Positions 45,301-53,660 of a stretch of DNA of 54,722 nt are shown piece after piece. The DNA lies in NCBI GenBank assembly GCA_035361075.1, contig DAOSBX010000024.1, forward strand, positions 1-54,722, in the 5' to 3' direction. This DNA is from Candidatus Hydrogenedens sp. (GTDB taxonomy: Bacteria > Hydrogenedentota > Hydrogenedentia > Hydrogenedentales > Hydrogenedentaceae). The stretch's first letter is position 1. Every line of letters starts with the position of its first letter. Position numbers and translations under genes: made by a program. The notes beneath the pieces are model-generated. The model ran no database searches and had not been told where the DNA came from. It worked only from the letters and a program-made list of their open reading frames with translations.

Positions 45301-46864
45301 CCTAAAATTTATTGTGAGAGATACAGGCATTGGAATTCCAAAGGATAAAATTAATCTTCTATTTGAAAAGTTTACTCAGATTGATTCCTCCACATCGCGG
45401 AAATATGGAGGGACAGGTCTGGGTCTTGCTATATCAAAACAACTTGTTGAACTTATGCGTGGTAGTATCGGCGTTGAAAGTGAATATGGCAAAGGTTCTA
45501 CCTTCTGGTTCACGGTAAGACTTAAAAAACAAAAAGAGGAGAACAAACCTAAATATATCTTCCCAGAAGATTTACAAAATGTTCGTATTCTTATTGTTGA
45601 TGATAACGCAAGTAATCGAGAAATCCTTCATATCCGTCTTAAATCATGGGGTGCTCGACCAGATGAAGCACCTAATGCCTTTATTGCCCTTCAAAAACTT
45701 AAAACAGCCCAAAAAGAAAATGACCCGTTCATTATCTGCATCACAGATATGCAAATGCCAGAAATTGATGGCGAGGCATTAGGAAGGATTATTCTCAGCG
45801 ATGAAAAACTAAAAGATACAATACTTATCCTACTCACTTCCATCGGTGCACGCGGTGATGCAAAAAAATTTGAAGACATTGGATTTTCCGCATACCTGAC
45901 CAAACCTGTTCGCCATTTAGAATTATTTGAAGTCTTAACTACATTATTGAGTTTACGAAAATCATGGCAACAAGGTGAGAAAAAACCATTCTATAATCCA
46001 TTTATCTTAACACGACATAGCATTCGCGAACTTCAAAAACAGCGAAAACAATTCAATGCCAATGTGCTATTGGTTGAGGATAATGTGGTAAATCAAAAAG
46101 TTGCGGTCGGAATGTTAAATAAATTAGGAATAACACCTGATACCGCTAATAATGGCAAAGAAGCCTTGGAAATGTTGAGCAAAAAAGATTATGACATCGT
46201 TTTTATGGATATCCAGATGCCAGAGATGGATGGTTTTCAAACAACTCAAATTATTAGAGACCCTCTTTCACCAGTCTTAAATCATAATGTTCCCATTATT
46301 GCTATGACCGCTCACGCATTTGAGGAAGATAGAACAAAATGTCTGCAAGTAGGTATGGATAATTATATAGCCAAACCTATCTCTATGGAATCAATAATTG
46401 ATATTTTGGAAAAATATCTACCCGATAAAACACAGAAAGATACTGAGCAAAATATTATCGTTACCGCACCTAAAGAAGATGCAAAGGAAAAAGCCTCACC
46501 CGTCTCAACCTCCTTCTTCCAAAAGGAGACCCTTTTCGATTATAAATCCTTCATGAAACGGGTTATGGATGATAAAAACTTGGCAAATACGGTTATACTC
46601 AGTTTTTTGGAAGACATACCTAAACAAATAGATACCCTAAAAACATCCATCTCAGAAAATAGAATTAATGATGCGGAACGGCAAGCTCATTCGATTAAGG
46701 GTGCTTCTGCAAATATCGGGGCTGAAAGACTTCGTGAAATTGCATCTCAGATTGAAAAATTATGTAAAGAAGGAAAAGAAAATGATGCTAAAAAATACAT
46801 ACCACAATTGGAATCACAATTTGAAGAACTGAGAACATACTTAAAGGAACTATTCAATGAGTGA
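42311..46864 (+). CDS. Hybrid histidine kinase, CHASE-PAS-PAS-HisKA-HATPase-REC-REC-HPt
   Basis: A 1517-residue multistep sensor. A first extracytoplasmic region (about 37-190) follows an N-terminal helix; helices near 195-215 and 228-247 bracket a short loop, and a CHASE domain (about 255-440) ends before a helix near 525-550. Then PAS (about 575-690), PAS (about 700-815), HisKA MSHEIRTPMN (His about 856), HATPase with FEKFTQIDSSTSRKYGGTGLG, REC with TDMQMP, REC with MDIQMPEMDG, and HPt with HSIKGASANIG. All phosphorelay residues are present. The 3' end overlaps the REC-GGDEF gene by 8 bp, pointing to that protein as phosphate acceptor. Confidence 0.93.
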   Translation: MQNYLRWLSRWYVLSFLTITIICGAFWTYRVYHSSDQWLRKLVLAQTTNIAESIDTDVIKNFTGSEQDFDNLQYNSILKRLYILKSLIPDCKYIYLMGRNEQNQVFFYLDTQEGTEQEIPPAKPGEIYEEASDELINCFDTGEPFVEGPLPDEWGIWISGIAPIHDKASNKIVAVLGMDIDAKNWKILVWKHTYPTVTFTSLIIIFILLSGIGFSQRNSKKDSSTRHAEAILAFLVSLTIVLSITWTVYTNNKKHNWENFFITTKIKITKLKEDIRDIQKLKLLTIATFFQSSEEITQEEFLNFTKPLLKDTNFSLLWIPIVKHEQRKDFETLIKQKSQDDFFIWEFDTNGSKIPVKEKDEYLPVLYISSPQNISHLKGMDISSYPLLVNTARHSLKTLRASMTSPIIPSFLNANNEYTILFQPVLKGNEPQGYVSIIIDIRTFIYSSLYYEELTLKNVWHKFSFLQIFSPDKISEIFSSFTINDLSDALRLSNANYLFFPLLAFQNLYGILITPANLLGYYSIYSIITTFSIGLFLSILLTITISLLVNYNQSLKNLVNQRTSELYHSRGLIKATLHSIGDAVISVDITGNIVEINRPAQLLLGQTDTEVIGKPIKDVVHLKDYTTKQVIENPVEKTLKTGKEVDIGNNTLLISRNGKEYNIADSCTPIHDSEGNMVGAVLIFRDVTEEYHQKQKLIESELFQRTLMESVQAGVILIDAETHIIEYINPAGAQMFGAERECIVGHVCHKFLCPTDVGKCPMNKPGTEIINEEKIILTAKGEQLPVLKSAKIISVGGKNKILDCFIDISKEKKNEQALKEANQKLQDAVKIAHDLAMKAEMASIAKSEFLSNMSHEIRTPMNAIIGMTSLLLDTDLNPEQRYYAETIQSSSDSLLALINDILDFSKIEAQKLDLEHINFDLISLLEDFSRLMAIKASEKDLELILSIDENVPSSLIGDPGRLRQILTNLVGNAIKFTHQGEVTIKVQCLETTEEEAFLKFIVRDTGIGIPKDKINLLFEKFTQIDSSTSRKYGGTGLGLAISKQLVELMRGSIGVESEYGKGSTFWFTVRLKKQKEENKPKYIFPEDLQNVRILIVDDNASNREILHIRLKSWGARPDEAPNAFIALQKLKTAQKENDPFIICITDMQMPEIDGEALGRIILSDEKLKDTILILLTSIGARGDAKKFEDIGFSAYLTKPVRHLELFEVLTTLLSLRKSWQQGEKKPFYNPFILTRHSIRELQKQRKQFNANVLLVEDNVVNQKVAVGMLNKLGITPDTANNGKEALEMLSKKDYDIVFMDIQMPEMDGFQTTQIIRDPLSPVLNHNVPIIAMTAHAFEEDRTKCLQVGMDNYIAKPISMESIIDILEKYLPDKTQKDTEQNIIVTAPKEDAKEKASPVSTSFFQKETLFDYKSFMKRVMDDKNLANTVILSFLEDIPKQIDTLKTSISENRINDAERQAHSIKGASANIGAERLREIASQIEKLCKEGKENDAKKYIPQLESQFEELRTYLKELFNE

Positions 46865-47792
46865 GAATCATGCAGAAATAAACATTTTGGTAGCCGAAGA
46901 TGATACTGTATCCCGATTAATCCTTACTTCCGTTTTAAAAAAATGGGGGTATAATCCTATTGATGTAACAAATGGCAAAGAAGCCCTCGAATTATTGACT
47001 AAAGACCCTCCTTTGCTTGCAATACTCGATTGGGTCATGCCTGAATTAGATGGTATTGACGTTGTAAAAATGTTTCGTAAAGCAAATAAGGAAGCATCAA
47101 CATACATCATTATCCTAACCACAAAAACAGATAAAGAAGATGTTATTGCTGGATTGGAAGCGGGTGCCGATGACTATATCTGTAAACCATTTGATAATGA
47201 CGAATTATGGGCACGGATACGAGTCGGACTACGAACAGCCACCTTACAAAAAAAACTAATTGAAACACAAAAAGCCCTTGAATACGAGGCTGTTCATGAC
47301 CCACTCACCAGCGTCTTAAATAGACGTGGCGTATTTGAGCGACTTCAAGAAGAATTGGAACGTGCTGAAAGAAACAACCTCCAAACATGCATTGCAATGT
47401 GCGACTTAGACTATTTCAAAAAAATAAATGATACGTATGGACATCAAACAGGCGATGACGTATTAAAAGGATTTGTAAAACTCATCCGCAGTCAATTAAG
47501 ACCTTATGACTTATTAGGCAGAATCGGTGGTGAAGAATTTCTTATCGTTATACCAAATATTAACAAACAAGACGCAATAAATACATTAAAACGACTTAAC
47601 ACCACTATCCAAGAAAATGAAATTGACACAATTACAGGGAAGCATAAAATCACAGTAAGCATAGGGGGTATACTCATTCAGGGTAAAGATACAATAGACA
47701 GTATAATTAAATATACGGATGAAATGTTATATTTAGCAAAAGAAAAAGGAAGAAACCAGGTTTGTTTTAAGGAGTTAACAAACTATGAGTAA
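46857..47792 (+). CDS. REC-GGDEF diguanylate cyclase response regulator
   Basis: A 311-residue response regulator. The REC domain (about 6-120) has acidic residues EDD and phospho-Asp in LAILDWVMPELDG, with Thr and Lys switch residues. The GGDEF domain (about 150-305) has the active signature GGEEF in LLGRIGGEEFLIVIPN, and an inhibitory site RPYD upstream at the usual spacing. It should make cyclic di-GMP when phosphorylated. It overlaps the preceding HPt-bearing kinase by 8 bp and the next kinase by 8 bp (all start-stop overlaps). Confidence 0.93.
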   Translation: MSENHAEINILVAEDDTVSRLILTSVLKKWGYNPIDVTNGKEALELLTKDPPLLAILDWVMPELDGIDVVKMFRKANKEASTYIIILTTKTDKEDVIAGLEAGADDYICKPFDNDELWARIRVGLRTATLQKKLIETQKALEYEAVHDPLTSVLNRRGVFERLQEELERAERNNLQTCIAMCDLDYFKKINDTYGHQTGDDVLKGFVKLIRSQLRPYDLLGRIGGEEFLIVIPNINKQDAINTLKRLNTTIQENEIDTITGKHKITVSIGGILIQGKDTIDSIIKYTDEMLYLAKEKGRNQVCFKELTNYE

Positions 47793-49191
47793 TTCAAAAA
47801 AAAGCAATCATAAAAACAATAACATAGAGAATCCTGAGTGTTCTCAAATAACATTAGCATATATATTGGACTTATTACCAACGGGGATCTTTATTAAAGA
47901 CAAAAATCTAAAATATATAAAAGTAAACAAAACATATGCATGTTTCTTTAATAAACAACCGAATGAAATCATACAGCTCACCGACTCTGACCTTTTTGAT
48001 AAAGAAACCCATAAACTTTTTGTAGATGCATGTAATATTGCCCTTCAAGGAAGTGCATTCCAAAATCCCGATTTTGTCCTCCAAATTAATGGGGAGAGGC
48101 GACATTTCATTGCATATATTGCCCCTTTGAAGGCTACTGATGGTTCAATTGATGTTATTTTTGGGTCTATGCTTGATGTTACTGAATTTCGAGAAACTCA
48201 AACAAATTTCAAGAACCTATTCTACTCAATGCAAGAAGCCTTTGCAGAACATGAAATGATATATGATGAAGAAGGAAATCCAGTGGATTACCGATTCATT
48301 ATTGTAAATCCAGCCTTTGAGAATATGACTGGACTTAAAATAGAAAATGTCATTGGAAAACGAGTAAAAGAGGTATTACCCGACTTGGAACCCTTCTGGA
48401 TTAACACGTATGCTCATGTGGTCAAAACAGGTAAACCTATCACCTTTGTAAATTTAACAAAGAGTTTAAACAGATATTATTTAGTCTATGCATATAAAAC
48501 AGGTCCCAAACACTTTGCATGTATATTCACAGATATTACAGAACAAAAAAGATTTGAAGAAGAAATAAAAAGATTAAATCGTGAATGGGAAAAGGCTTAC
48601 CAAAACATCAACAGTGTTATCTGGTTTTTAGATGAGGAATTCAAAATTACACGCACCAATAGTATTGTTAAGGAAATTTTAAATCTCGCCCCTGAAGAGG
48701 TATTAGGTAAAAGATGTTGGGAAATCATTCACCACACAAAGGAACCACCTTCCTTCTGCCCAGTAATAAAATTAATGAAAACAAAAAGAAGAGAACGAGC
48801 GCTATTCCAACAGAATAATAAATGGTATGAAGTGGTCGCAGACCCTGTATTTAATGATGATAACCAGATTATAGGAGTGATACATATCCTTTCAGACATT
48901 ACTGAACAAAAACAATTAGAACAAGAAAAAGAAGAACTACAAAAACAACTTATACACTCCCAAAAATTAGAGGCATTAGGACGACTTGCTGGAGGTATTG
49001 CCCATGACTTCAATAATATGTTAAGTGTTATTATGGGAAATATCGAACTGGCACTTTTCAAAGAGAAGGAAATACAACCAATTAAAAACTATCTCATAGA
49101 AATTCGCAATGCTGTTGAACGTTCAGCAAATCTGACACAAAAAAATCCTTGCCTTTGCAAGGAAGCAATCTACTCAACCCAAAGTGATTAA
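47785..49191 (+). CDS. PAS-domain histidine kinase, N-terminal part (frameshifted)
   Basis: The 468-residue frame contains three PAS domains (about 22-135, 145-255, 270-375), a coiled coil, and the HisKA start with phospho-His in LAGGIAHDFNNMLSVIMG (about 406). After SANLTQK the frame runs into non-homologous NPCLCKEAIYSTQSD and stops. The cause is a run of seven A (49139-49145) where six would restore the family sequence ILAFARKQ. The rest of the kinase follows in the next frame (49184-50104). No membrane segment is present; it is a soluble sensor. It overlaps the GGDEF gene by 8 bp. Confidence 0.88.
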   Translation: MSNSKKSNHKNNNIENPECSQITLAYILDLLPTGIFIKDKNLKYIKVNKTYACFFNKQPNEIIQLTDSDLFDKETHKLFVDACNIALQGSAFQNPDFVLQINGERRHFIAYIAPLKATDGSIDVIFGSMLDVTEFRETQTNFKNLFYSMQEAFAEHEMIYDEEGNPVDYRFIIVNPAFENMTGLKIENVIGKRVKEVLPDLEPFWINTYAHVVKTGKPITFVNLTKSLNRYYLVYAYKTGPKHFACIFTDITEQKRFEEEIKRLNREWEKAYQNINSVIWFLDEEFKITRTNSIVKEILNLAPEEVLGKRCWEIIHHTKEPPSFCPVIKLMKTKRRERALFQQNNKWYEVVADPVFNDDNQIIGVIHILSDITEQKQLEQEKEELQKQLIHSQKLEALGRLAGGIAHDFNNMLSVIMGNIELALFKEKEIQPIKNYLIEIRNAVERSANLTQKNPCLCKEAIYSTQSD

Positions 49192-50104
49192 TATTAACAA
49201 AGAAATACAACAAAATCTACAACTCTTAAAAAGAATTATTCCTGAAAGAATCCTCATTGAATTCCAACCCGCTGATAATTTATGGGATGTGTTTGCGGAT
49301 TCTGCCCATATCGATACAATTATACTTAACTTGTGCGTTAACGCTCGTGATGCAATTCCTAATGATGGAAAAATTACTATCAAAACGGAGAACATAACGA
49401 TAGATTCAGAATTCACTAAAAAATACATTGAAGCCACCACAGGCGATTACGTACTTATCAAAATATCCGATACTGGGACAGGTATACATCCCGACATCCT
49501 GCCGCATATTTTTGAACCATTCTTTACAACCAAAAAACAGGGCGAGGGCACAGGTTTAGGTTTAGCAACTGTGTATGGAACCGTTAAACAAAATAATGGT
49601 TTTATAACTGTAGAAAGCACTGTGGGCAAGGGAACTACGTTCACTATTTATCTGCCAAGATATAAAGAAGAAACAAGCGAAAATAAAAATGACACAAAAG
49701 ACTGGATACCAGAACTTGATGTAATACCCGAAGAAAAAAGAGGAGCAGTTCTAATTATAGATGATGAAAAAAGCGTCTTAGACACGTTAAGTTATATTAT
49801 TTCTCGAATGGGCTTTGAACCTATCTTGACAACTGACCCAATAGAGGCTATAAAATTAGCCAAAGAAAATAAAGGTAAGATAAAGTTACTCATTTCTGAT
49901 GTTATTTTACCTGTAATGAACGGCTTTGATTTATCTAAAAGAATAGAAGAATTTATCCCATCCTTAAAAACACTGTTTATCTCAGGTTATGCAGAAGAAC
50001 TTATAACTCATGAACTTCAACCTTTACAAGAAGTGCATTTGCTCAACAAACCTTTCTCTATTCAAATATTAACCCAGAAAATAAAAGAACTATTAGAACT
50101 GTAA
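49184..50104 (+). CDS. PAS-domain histidine kinase, C-terminal part: HATPase-REC (frameshifted)
   Basis: The frame begins in the HisKA-to-HATPase linker and holds HATPase (NLCVNARDAIPNDG, DTGTGIHPD, GEGTGLGLATVYG) and a C-terminal REC domain (IIDDEKSV, phospho-Asp in LLISDVILPVMNG). The listed ATG is only an internal codon: the true upstream reading enters from 47785 through the A7 run. Without the extra A, one 772-residue protein results. The two domains remain free of stops, so the shift is recent, a sequencing error or a slip site. Confidence 0.85.
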   Translation: MININKEIQQNLQLLKRIIPERILIEFQPADNLWDVFADSAHIDTIILNLCVNARDAIPNDGKITIKTENITIDSEFTKKYIEATTGDYVLIKISDTGTGIHPDILPHIFEPFFTTKKQGEGTGLGLATVYGTVKQNNGFITVESTVGKGTTFTIYLPRYKEETSENKNDTKDWIPELDVIPEEKRGAVLIIDDEKSVLDTLSYIISRMGFEPILTTDPIEAIKLAKENKGKIKLLISDVILPVMNGFDLSKRIEEFIPSLKTLFISGYAEELITHELQPLQEVHLLNKPFSIQILTQKIKELLEL

Positions 50105-50254
50105 TATCATCTACACGTTTATGTAAATACATATTAAACCCAATACTACACTTCATTCCCATTTTTGCATTCGCCTGATTTACGAATATTTAATCTTGTA
50201 TATAACTTGCAGGGGAAACAATTACTCCTCCAGACAGCAATACCTGCACTATTT

Positions 50255-50947
50255 TCAGGAAAGACTTATCTTGAATATATTAATGAGGGTTAAATAAATA
50301 CCCACAAGGATAAAAATTATCCCTGTAATCCTTCGTGCCCAGAGTTCGGCAGATGATAAAAAATTATATGCTTTACTAACTTTGGATGTGCTAAATGAAA
50401 TAAGAAAAGCAAAAATAATAACGGGAATACCCGTGCTAATTCCATAGAAAAATGGGACTGTAAAATCAGAGCCTGTTTTTGTAGCCAACGGTATTAATCC
50501 ACCAAAAAATAATGCAGCGGAGGTTGGACAAAAGGATAAGGCAAAAAGTAATCCAAGTAGAAAAGCCCCTAACAATCCCCACTCTTCAACTTTCTTATTA
50601 AAGTTTTCCATCTTAAAAGATATATTGAGATTAATTTTTATAAGGTCGAGAAGAAACATCCCTACGATGATAAGAAGAGGTCCAATAACTTTATTCATAT
50701 ATTTCTGCAGGAAATGTGAAAGAAACGGCATATCTAACAAACTTTTCACAAGTATAAAACTGAGTATAATATAGGCAATAGTTCTACCTATGGAATAAAC
50801 AAACCCATTCAATAGAACGAAACCGGGGTGCGTTATTTTCTTAGATATATAGGAGATAGCAACAATATTTGTTGCAAGAGGGCAGGGACTGATAGATGTT
50901 AGGAGACCCAGATATACCGCAGATGAGAGAGCCAATAAAAATTGCAT
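50255..50947 (-). CDS. arsG: ArsG-family membrane permease (CcdA-like)
   Basis: A 230-residue protein with about six helices of the DsbD/CcdA fold, with SPCPLATN (about 20-27) and SFCPTSAALFFG (about 139-150) cysteine motifs. Together with the thioredoxin-like genes upstream this is the pattern of arsEFG operons, in which ArsG exports trivalent aromatic amino-arsenicals. It is 7 bp after arsF and last in its operon. Assignment rests on motif and context; a plain CcdA role remains possible. The 150 bp to the kinase (50105-50254) hold no clear terminator. Confidence 0.8.
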   Translation of the reverse strand: MQFLLALSSAVYLGLLTSISPCPLATNIVAISYISKKITHPGFVLLNGFVYSIGRTIAYIILSFILVKSLLDMPFLSHFLQKYMNKVIGPLLIIVGMFLLDLIKINLNISFKMENFNKKVEEWGLLGAFLLGLLFALSFCPTSAALFFGGLIPLATKTGSDFTVPFFYGISTGIPVIIFAFLISFSTSKVSKAYNFLSSAELWARRITGIIFILVGIYLTLINIFKISLS

Positions 50948-50954
50948 TCCGTAT

Positions 50955-51473
50955 TTATCCCTTCAAATAGTGACGGACATTTTCCTGTATGTAGTCATAA
51001 TATTTTACTTTATCTCCATGAACCAGTTCCCAGACCCTCTCTAAACGTTTCCAGTCTTGAGGTTTTCCATTTACATTCCATTCTACAACAACACAACGTG
51101 TAGATAGTTGAAAGTCCTGTATAAAATGCTCATTTTGCGGTTCCTCAACATTTACACTTCGGAATTCCAACTTCCCTGTTTCCAATTCCGTCTTGAAGGC
51201 ATTTTCAACTGCTTCTTTTGCATACTTTTCAATTGCTCGACATGTAGGACAACGAGCAGTTCCATGAAAATAATACACAATAACCTTTTCATTAATTTTT
51301 GAATTAGTGGCAGTATCTTTTGAAGAAGTGCTATCCTCTTGTGGAACCTCTTCTTTAACTTGTTTCTTCACATCAGAAACAATAACTCGATTGTTTCTGA
51401 CTTCTGAATATACAAGATAACCTAATGAAACACAAACAAAAAGAATTAGTAAAGCAGAGATAATATTTTTCAT
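50955..51473 (-). CDS. arsF: ArsF-like membrane-anchored thioredoxin-fold protein
   Basis: A 172-residue protein with one N-terminal helix (about 4-22), a polar linker, and a thioredoxin-like domain with the redox pair in ARCPTCRAIE (Cys75, Cys78). This matches the ArsF family, described as a subunit of a nitrophenyl-arsenical reductase with ArsE. It lies between arsE and arsG on the minus strand. Enzymatic function here is inferred from context. Confidence 0.78.
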   Translation of the reverse strand: MKNIISALLILFVCVSLGYLVYSEVRNNRVIVSDVKKQVKEEVPQEDSTSSKDTATNSKINEKVIVYYFHGTARCPTCRAIEKYAKEAVENAFKTELETGKLEFRSVNVEEPQNEHFIQDFQLSTRCVVVEWNVNGKPQDWKRLERVWELVHGDKVKYYDYIQENVRHYLKG

Positions 51474-51516
51474 ATCTTCTTCCTCTAAATTATAATTATA
51501 ATGTAATATCGTAGGA

Positions 51517-51753
51517 TTATGATGCTAATATCTTTTTTATTTCTTCAACGGAAGGGACTTTCCCTGCTGTCTTTACTTCACCATCAACAACCAGTGCGGG
51601 TGTCATCATAACTCCATAGTCCATGATTTTCTGGATGTCGGAAACTTTTTCAATATCACATTCCATTTTAAGTTCATCTACTGCGGTTTTTGCGTTGTTA
51701 TATAATTGAACGCATTTCATACAACCGGGACCTAACACTTTAATTTCTTTCAT
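51517..51753 (-). CDS. arsE: ArsE-like small thioredoxin-fold protein
   Basis: A 78-residue redox-active disulfide protein: IKVLGPGCMKCVQLYNN with Cys11 and Cys14, then the cis-Pro region VMMTPALVVDGEVKTAG. This is the small TRX protein family that includes ArsE. It is the first gene of the minus-strand ars operon, with AAAGGAG before the ATG and a promoter facing arsR. Confidence 0.82.
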   Translation of the reverse strand: MKEIKVLGPGCMKCVQLYNNAKTAVDELKMECDIEKVSDIQKIMDYGVMMTPALVVDGEVKTAGKVPSVEEIKKILAS

Positions 51754-51789
51754 ATTTATTCTCCTTTAGCATGGGTTGTTAATATTCTT

Positions 51790-51819
51790 ATTTTACCAAA
51801 TTACCAAATATATTTTCAA
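51790..51819 (-). promoter_or_regulatory. Promoter of the arsEFG operon
   Basis: On the minus strand TTGAAA (51819-51814) and TAAAAT (51795-51790) are 18 bp apart. Within it lies a tandem repeat TTACCAAA (51793-51808); read on the minus strand the sequence before the -10 begins ATTTGG like the one before the arsR -10, so one repressor may bind both. Confidence 0.5.
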
Positions 51820-51901
51820 ATAGATATTCGGGTATAATATATCTCTGTTATTTTTAACGAATATTAGATATATTAGGTAATATTTTTATAAAAAATTCAA
51901 G

Positions 51902-51944
51902 TTGAATTTTATTTGGCTATTTTGCTATAATTTCAAATAGCCAA
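51902..51944 (+). promoter_or_regulatory. arsR promoter with probable ArsR operator
   Basis: TTGAAT (51902-51907) and TATAAT (51926-51931) are 18 bp apart. A perfect 10-bp inverted repeat, TTGGCTATTT (51913-51922) and AAATAGCCAA (51935-51944), brackets the -10 box, which is where an ArsR dimer would block RNA polymerase. Confidence 0.75.
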
Positions 51945-51967
51945 TAATTTGTTATAAGGAAATCATT

Positions 51968-52300
51968 ATGAACAAAAAATTAAAAGACAAATATGAATTA
52001 CATGCTCAGGTACTAAAGGCTCTATCTCATTCAACACGACTTTTCATCGTCAATGAATTAGCCCAAAATGAAAAATGCGTCTGCGAACTACAAGAATTGA
52101 TTGAAGATGACATATCTACAATTTCAAAACATCTATCTGTATTAAAACAGGCAGGTATTATCGAAGACCGAAAAGAAGGTTTACGGGTATATTATCGGTT
52201 AAAGTTAAAATGTCTCCCTATGTTTTTATCATGCATAGAAAACATAATTATTGAAAAAGCAAAAATGCAATTTGAGATTTTAAATCTATCCCAAGAATAA
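51968..52300 (+). CDS. arsR: ArsR-family arsenite-responsive repressor
   Basis: A 110-residue winged-helix repressor. The metalloid site NEKCVCELQEL holds Cys37 and Cys39, equivalent to the CVC motif of the E. coli plasmid ArsR. The recognition helix follows in ISTISKHLSVLKQAGIIEDRKEG. Arsenite binding should release the operator at 51913-51944. It heads the arsR-permease-acr3 operon and is divergent from arsEFG. Confidence 0.94.
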   Translation: MNKKLKDKYELHAQVLKALSHSTRLFIVNELAQNEKCVCELQELIEDDISTISKHLSVLKQAGIIEDRKEGLRVYYRLKLKCLPMFLSCIENIIIEKAKMQFEILNLSQE

Positions 52301-52338
52301 CGTCTCCAAACTTAAATTAATTCAGAAGGAATCAAATT

Positions 52339-53637
52339 ATGAATTTCAAACAAGAGTGGAAAATTTTATTTCTGATTGTCTTAATATTTTTTGTCTGTTA
52401 TTTTCTCCCTGTTGGGACACCTCGTTTTGATAATGCAGTAATGGAAGCACTTTATCTGATTAAATGGTATGCACGGGAACATGTATTACTATGCCTTGTT
52501 CCTGCTTTTTTTATTGCGGGTGCTATCGGTGTGTTTATCAGTCAGAACTCCGTTATGAAATATCTCGGAGCCGATGCCAATAAGTTTATCGCTTATGGAG
52601 TAGCATCGGTATCAGGAACGATTCTGGCTGTCTGTTCCTGCACCGTGTTACCTCTTTTTAGTGGTATATACAAAATGGGTGCAGGATTAGGACCTGCCAC
52701 TGCGTTTCTCTACTCCGGGCCAGCAATTAATGTATTAGCCATTATCCTTACAGCCCGTATATTAGGTTTAGAATTAGGGCTTGCTCGTGCTATAGGAGCA
52801 GTTTTATTTAGTATTATTATTGGACTGTTAATGTTTCTAATCTTTCGCAAGGAGGAAATCCAGCGAACTCAAAGGCATGCAAACATGCCTGTTTCAGAAC
52901 CTACACGACCTCTATGGAAAACTGCCGTTTTCTTTGCATCCATGATAGCAATACTTGTATTTGCAAATTGGGGAAAACCCGAAAGTAATACAGGGTTCTG
53001 GTATTTTATGTTTCAATATAAATGGATATTTACTTCTCTTTCCGGAGTTATTTTAGGGATTATTCTTGGATTATGGTTTGAAATTCAATGGTGGAAAATT
53101 ATTGTTACTGCTATGGCATGTATTATCGTTGCAATTCTTTTTCCACATGAACCCGTAGTAGCATTTTCTGTTGGTTTTATCGGTCTTTCAATTATCACAC
53201 TGACAGGAACAGATGAAACAAAGGAGTGGTTCTCCTCCACATGGAATTTTGCTAAACAGATACTTCCTCTTTTACTCGCTGGTGTATTTATAGCAGGCTT
53301 TTTATTAGGCAGACCGGGTAATGAAGGGGTAATTCCCAATGCATGGGTCTATACCGCAGTAGGAGGAAATTCCATCCGTGCCAATTTCCTCGCATCTATA
53401 GTTGGCGCTTTCATGTATTTTGCCACACTCACGGAAGTCCCCATATTGCAGGGGTTAATCGGTTCCGGTATGGGCAAAGGACCTGCATTAGCACTTTTAT
53501 TAGCAGGTCCTGCATTATCTCTTCCCAGCATGATAGTTATATACAATATTTTAGGATTGAAAAAAACAGTAACCTATATTTCCCTTGTTGTCATTATGGC
53601 AACTATCACAGGCATTCTGTTTGGAGTTATCGTTTAA
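52339..53637 (+). CDS. DUF318/ArsP-like membrane permease
   Basis: A 432-residue permease with ten or more helices. Its landmark is CSCTVLPLFSGIYKMGAGLG followed by PATAFLYSGPAINVLAI (about 101-137), the family signature. Relatives include ArsP, which exports trivalent organoarsenicals, and the SO_0444-like metal exporters. The neighbours arsR and acr3 favour an arsenical substrate. It begins 38 bp after arsR with AAGGA upstream. Confidence 0.87.
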   Translation: MNFKQEWKILFLIVLIFFVCYFLPVGTPRFDNAVMEALYLIKWYAREHVLLCLVPAFFIAGAIGVFISQNSVMKYLGADANKFIAYGVASVSGTILAVCSCTVLPLFSGIYKMGAGLGPATAFLYSGPAINVLAIILTARILGLELGLARAIGAVLFSIIIGLLMFLIFRKEEIQRTQRHANMPVSEPTRPLWKTAVFFASMIAILVFANWGKPESNTGFWYFMFQYKWIFTSLSGVILGIILGLWFEIQWWKIIVTAMACIIVAILFPHEPVVAFSVGFIGLSIITLTGTDETKEWFSSTWNFAKQILPLLLAGVFIAGFLLGRPGNEGVIPNAWVYTAVGGNSIRANFLASIVGAFMYFATLTEVPILQGLIGSGMGKGPALALLLAGPALSLPSMIVIYNILGLKKTVTYISLVVIMATITGILFGVIV

Positions 53638-53660
53638 TAATTAAAAATAAGGATTTTTTT

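Noticed and set aside
49139..49145. Programmed -1 ribosomal frameshift at the A7 run
   Set aside because: Restoring the frame needs loss of one base (+1 reading), not a -1 slip, and no stimulatory hairpin was seen.
50105..50254. TGCAGG/CCTGCA pairing as a terminator between the kinase and arsG
   Set aside because: About 29 nt separate the arms and no T run follows on either strand.
53343..53660. acr3 reading frame extended upstream to 53343
   Set aside because: The extra residues are read antiphase through the permease gene and look unlike a transporter start; ATG 53661 has a Shine-Dalgarno.
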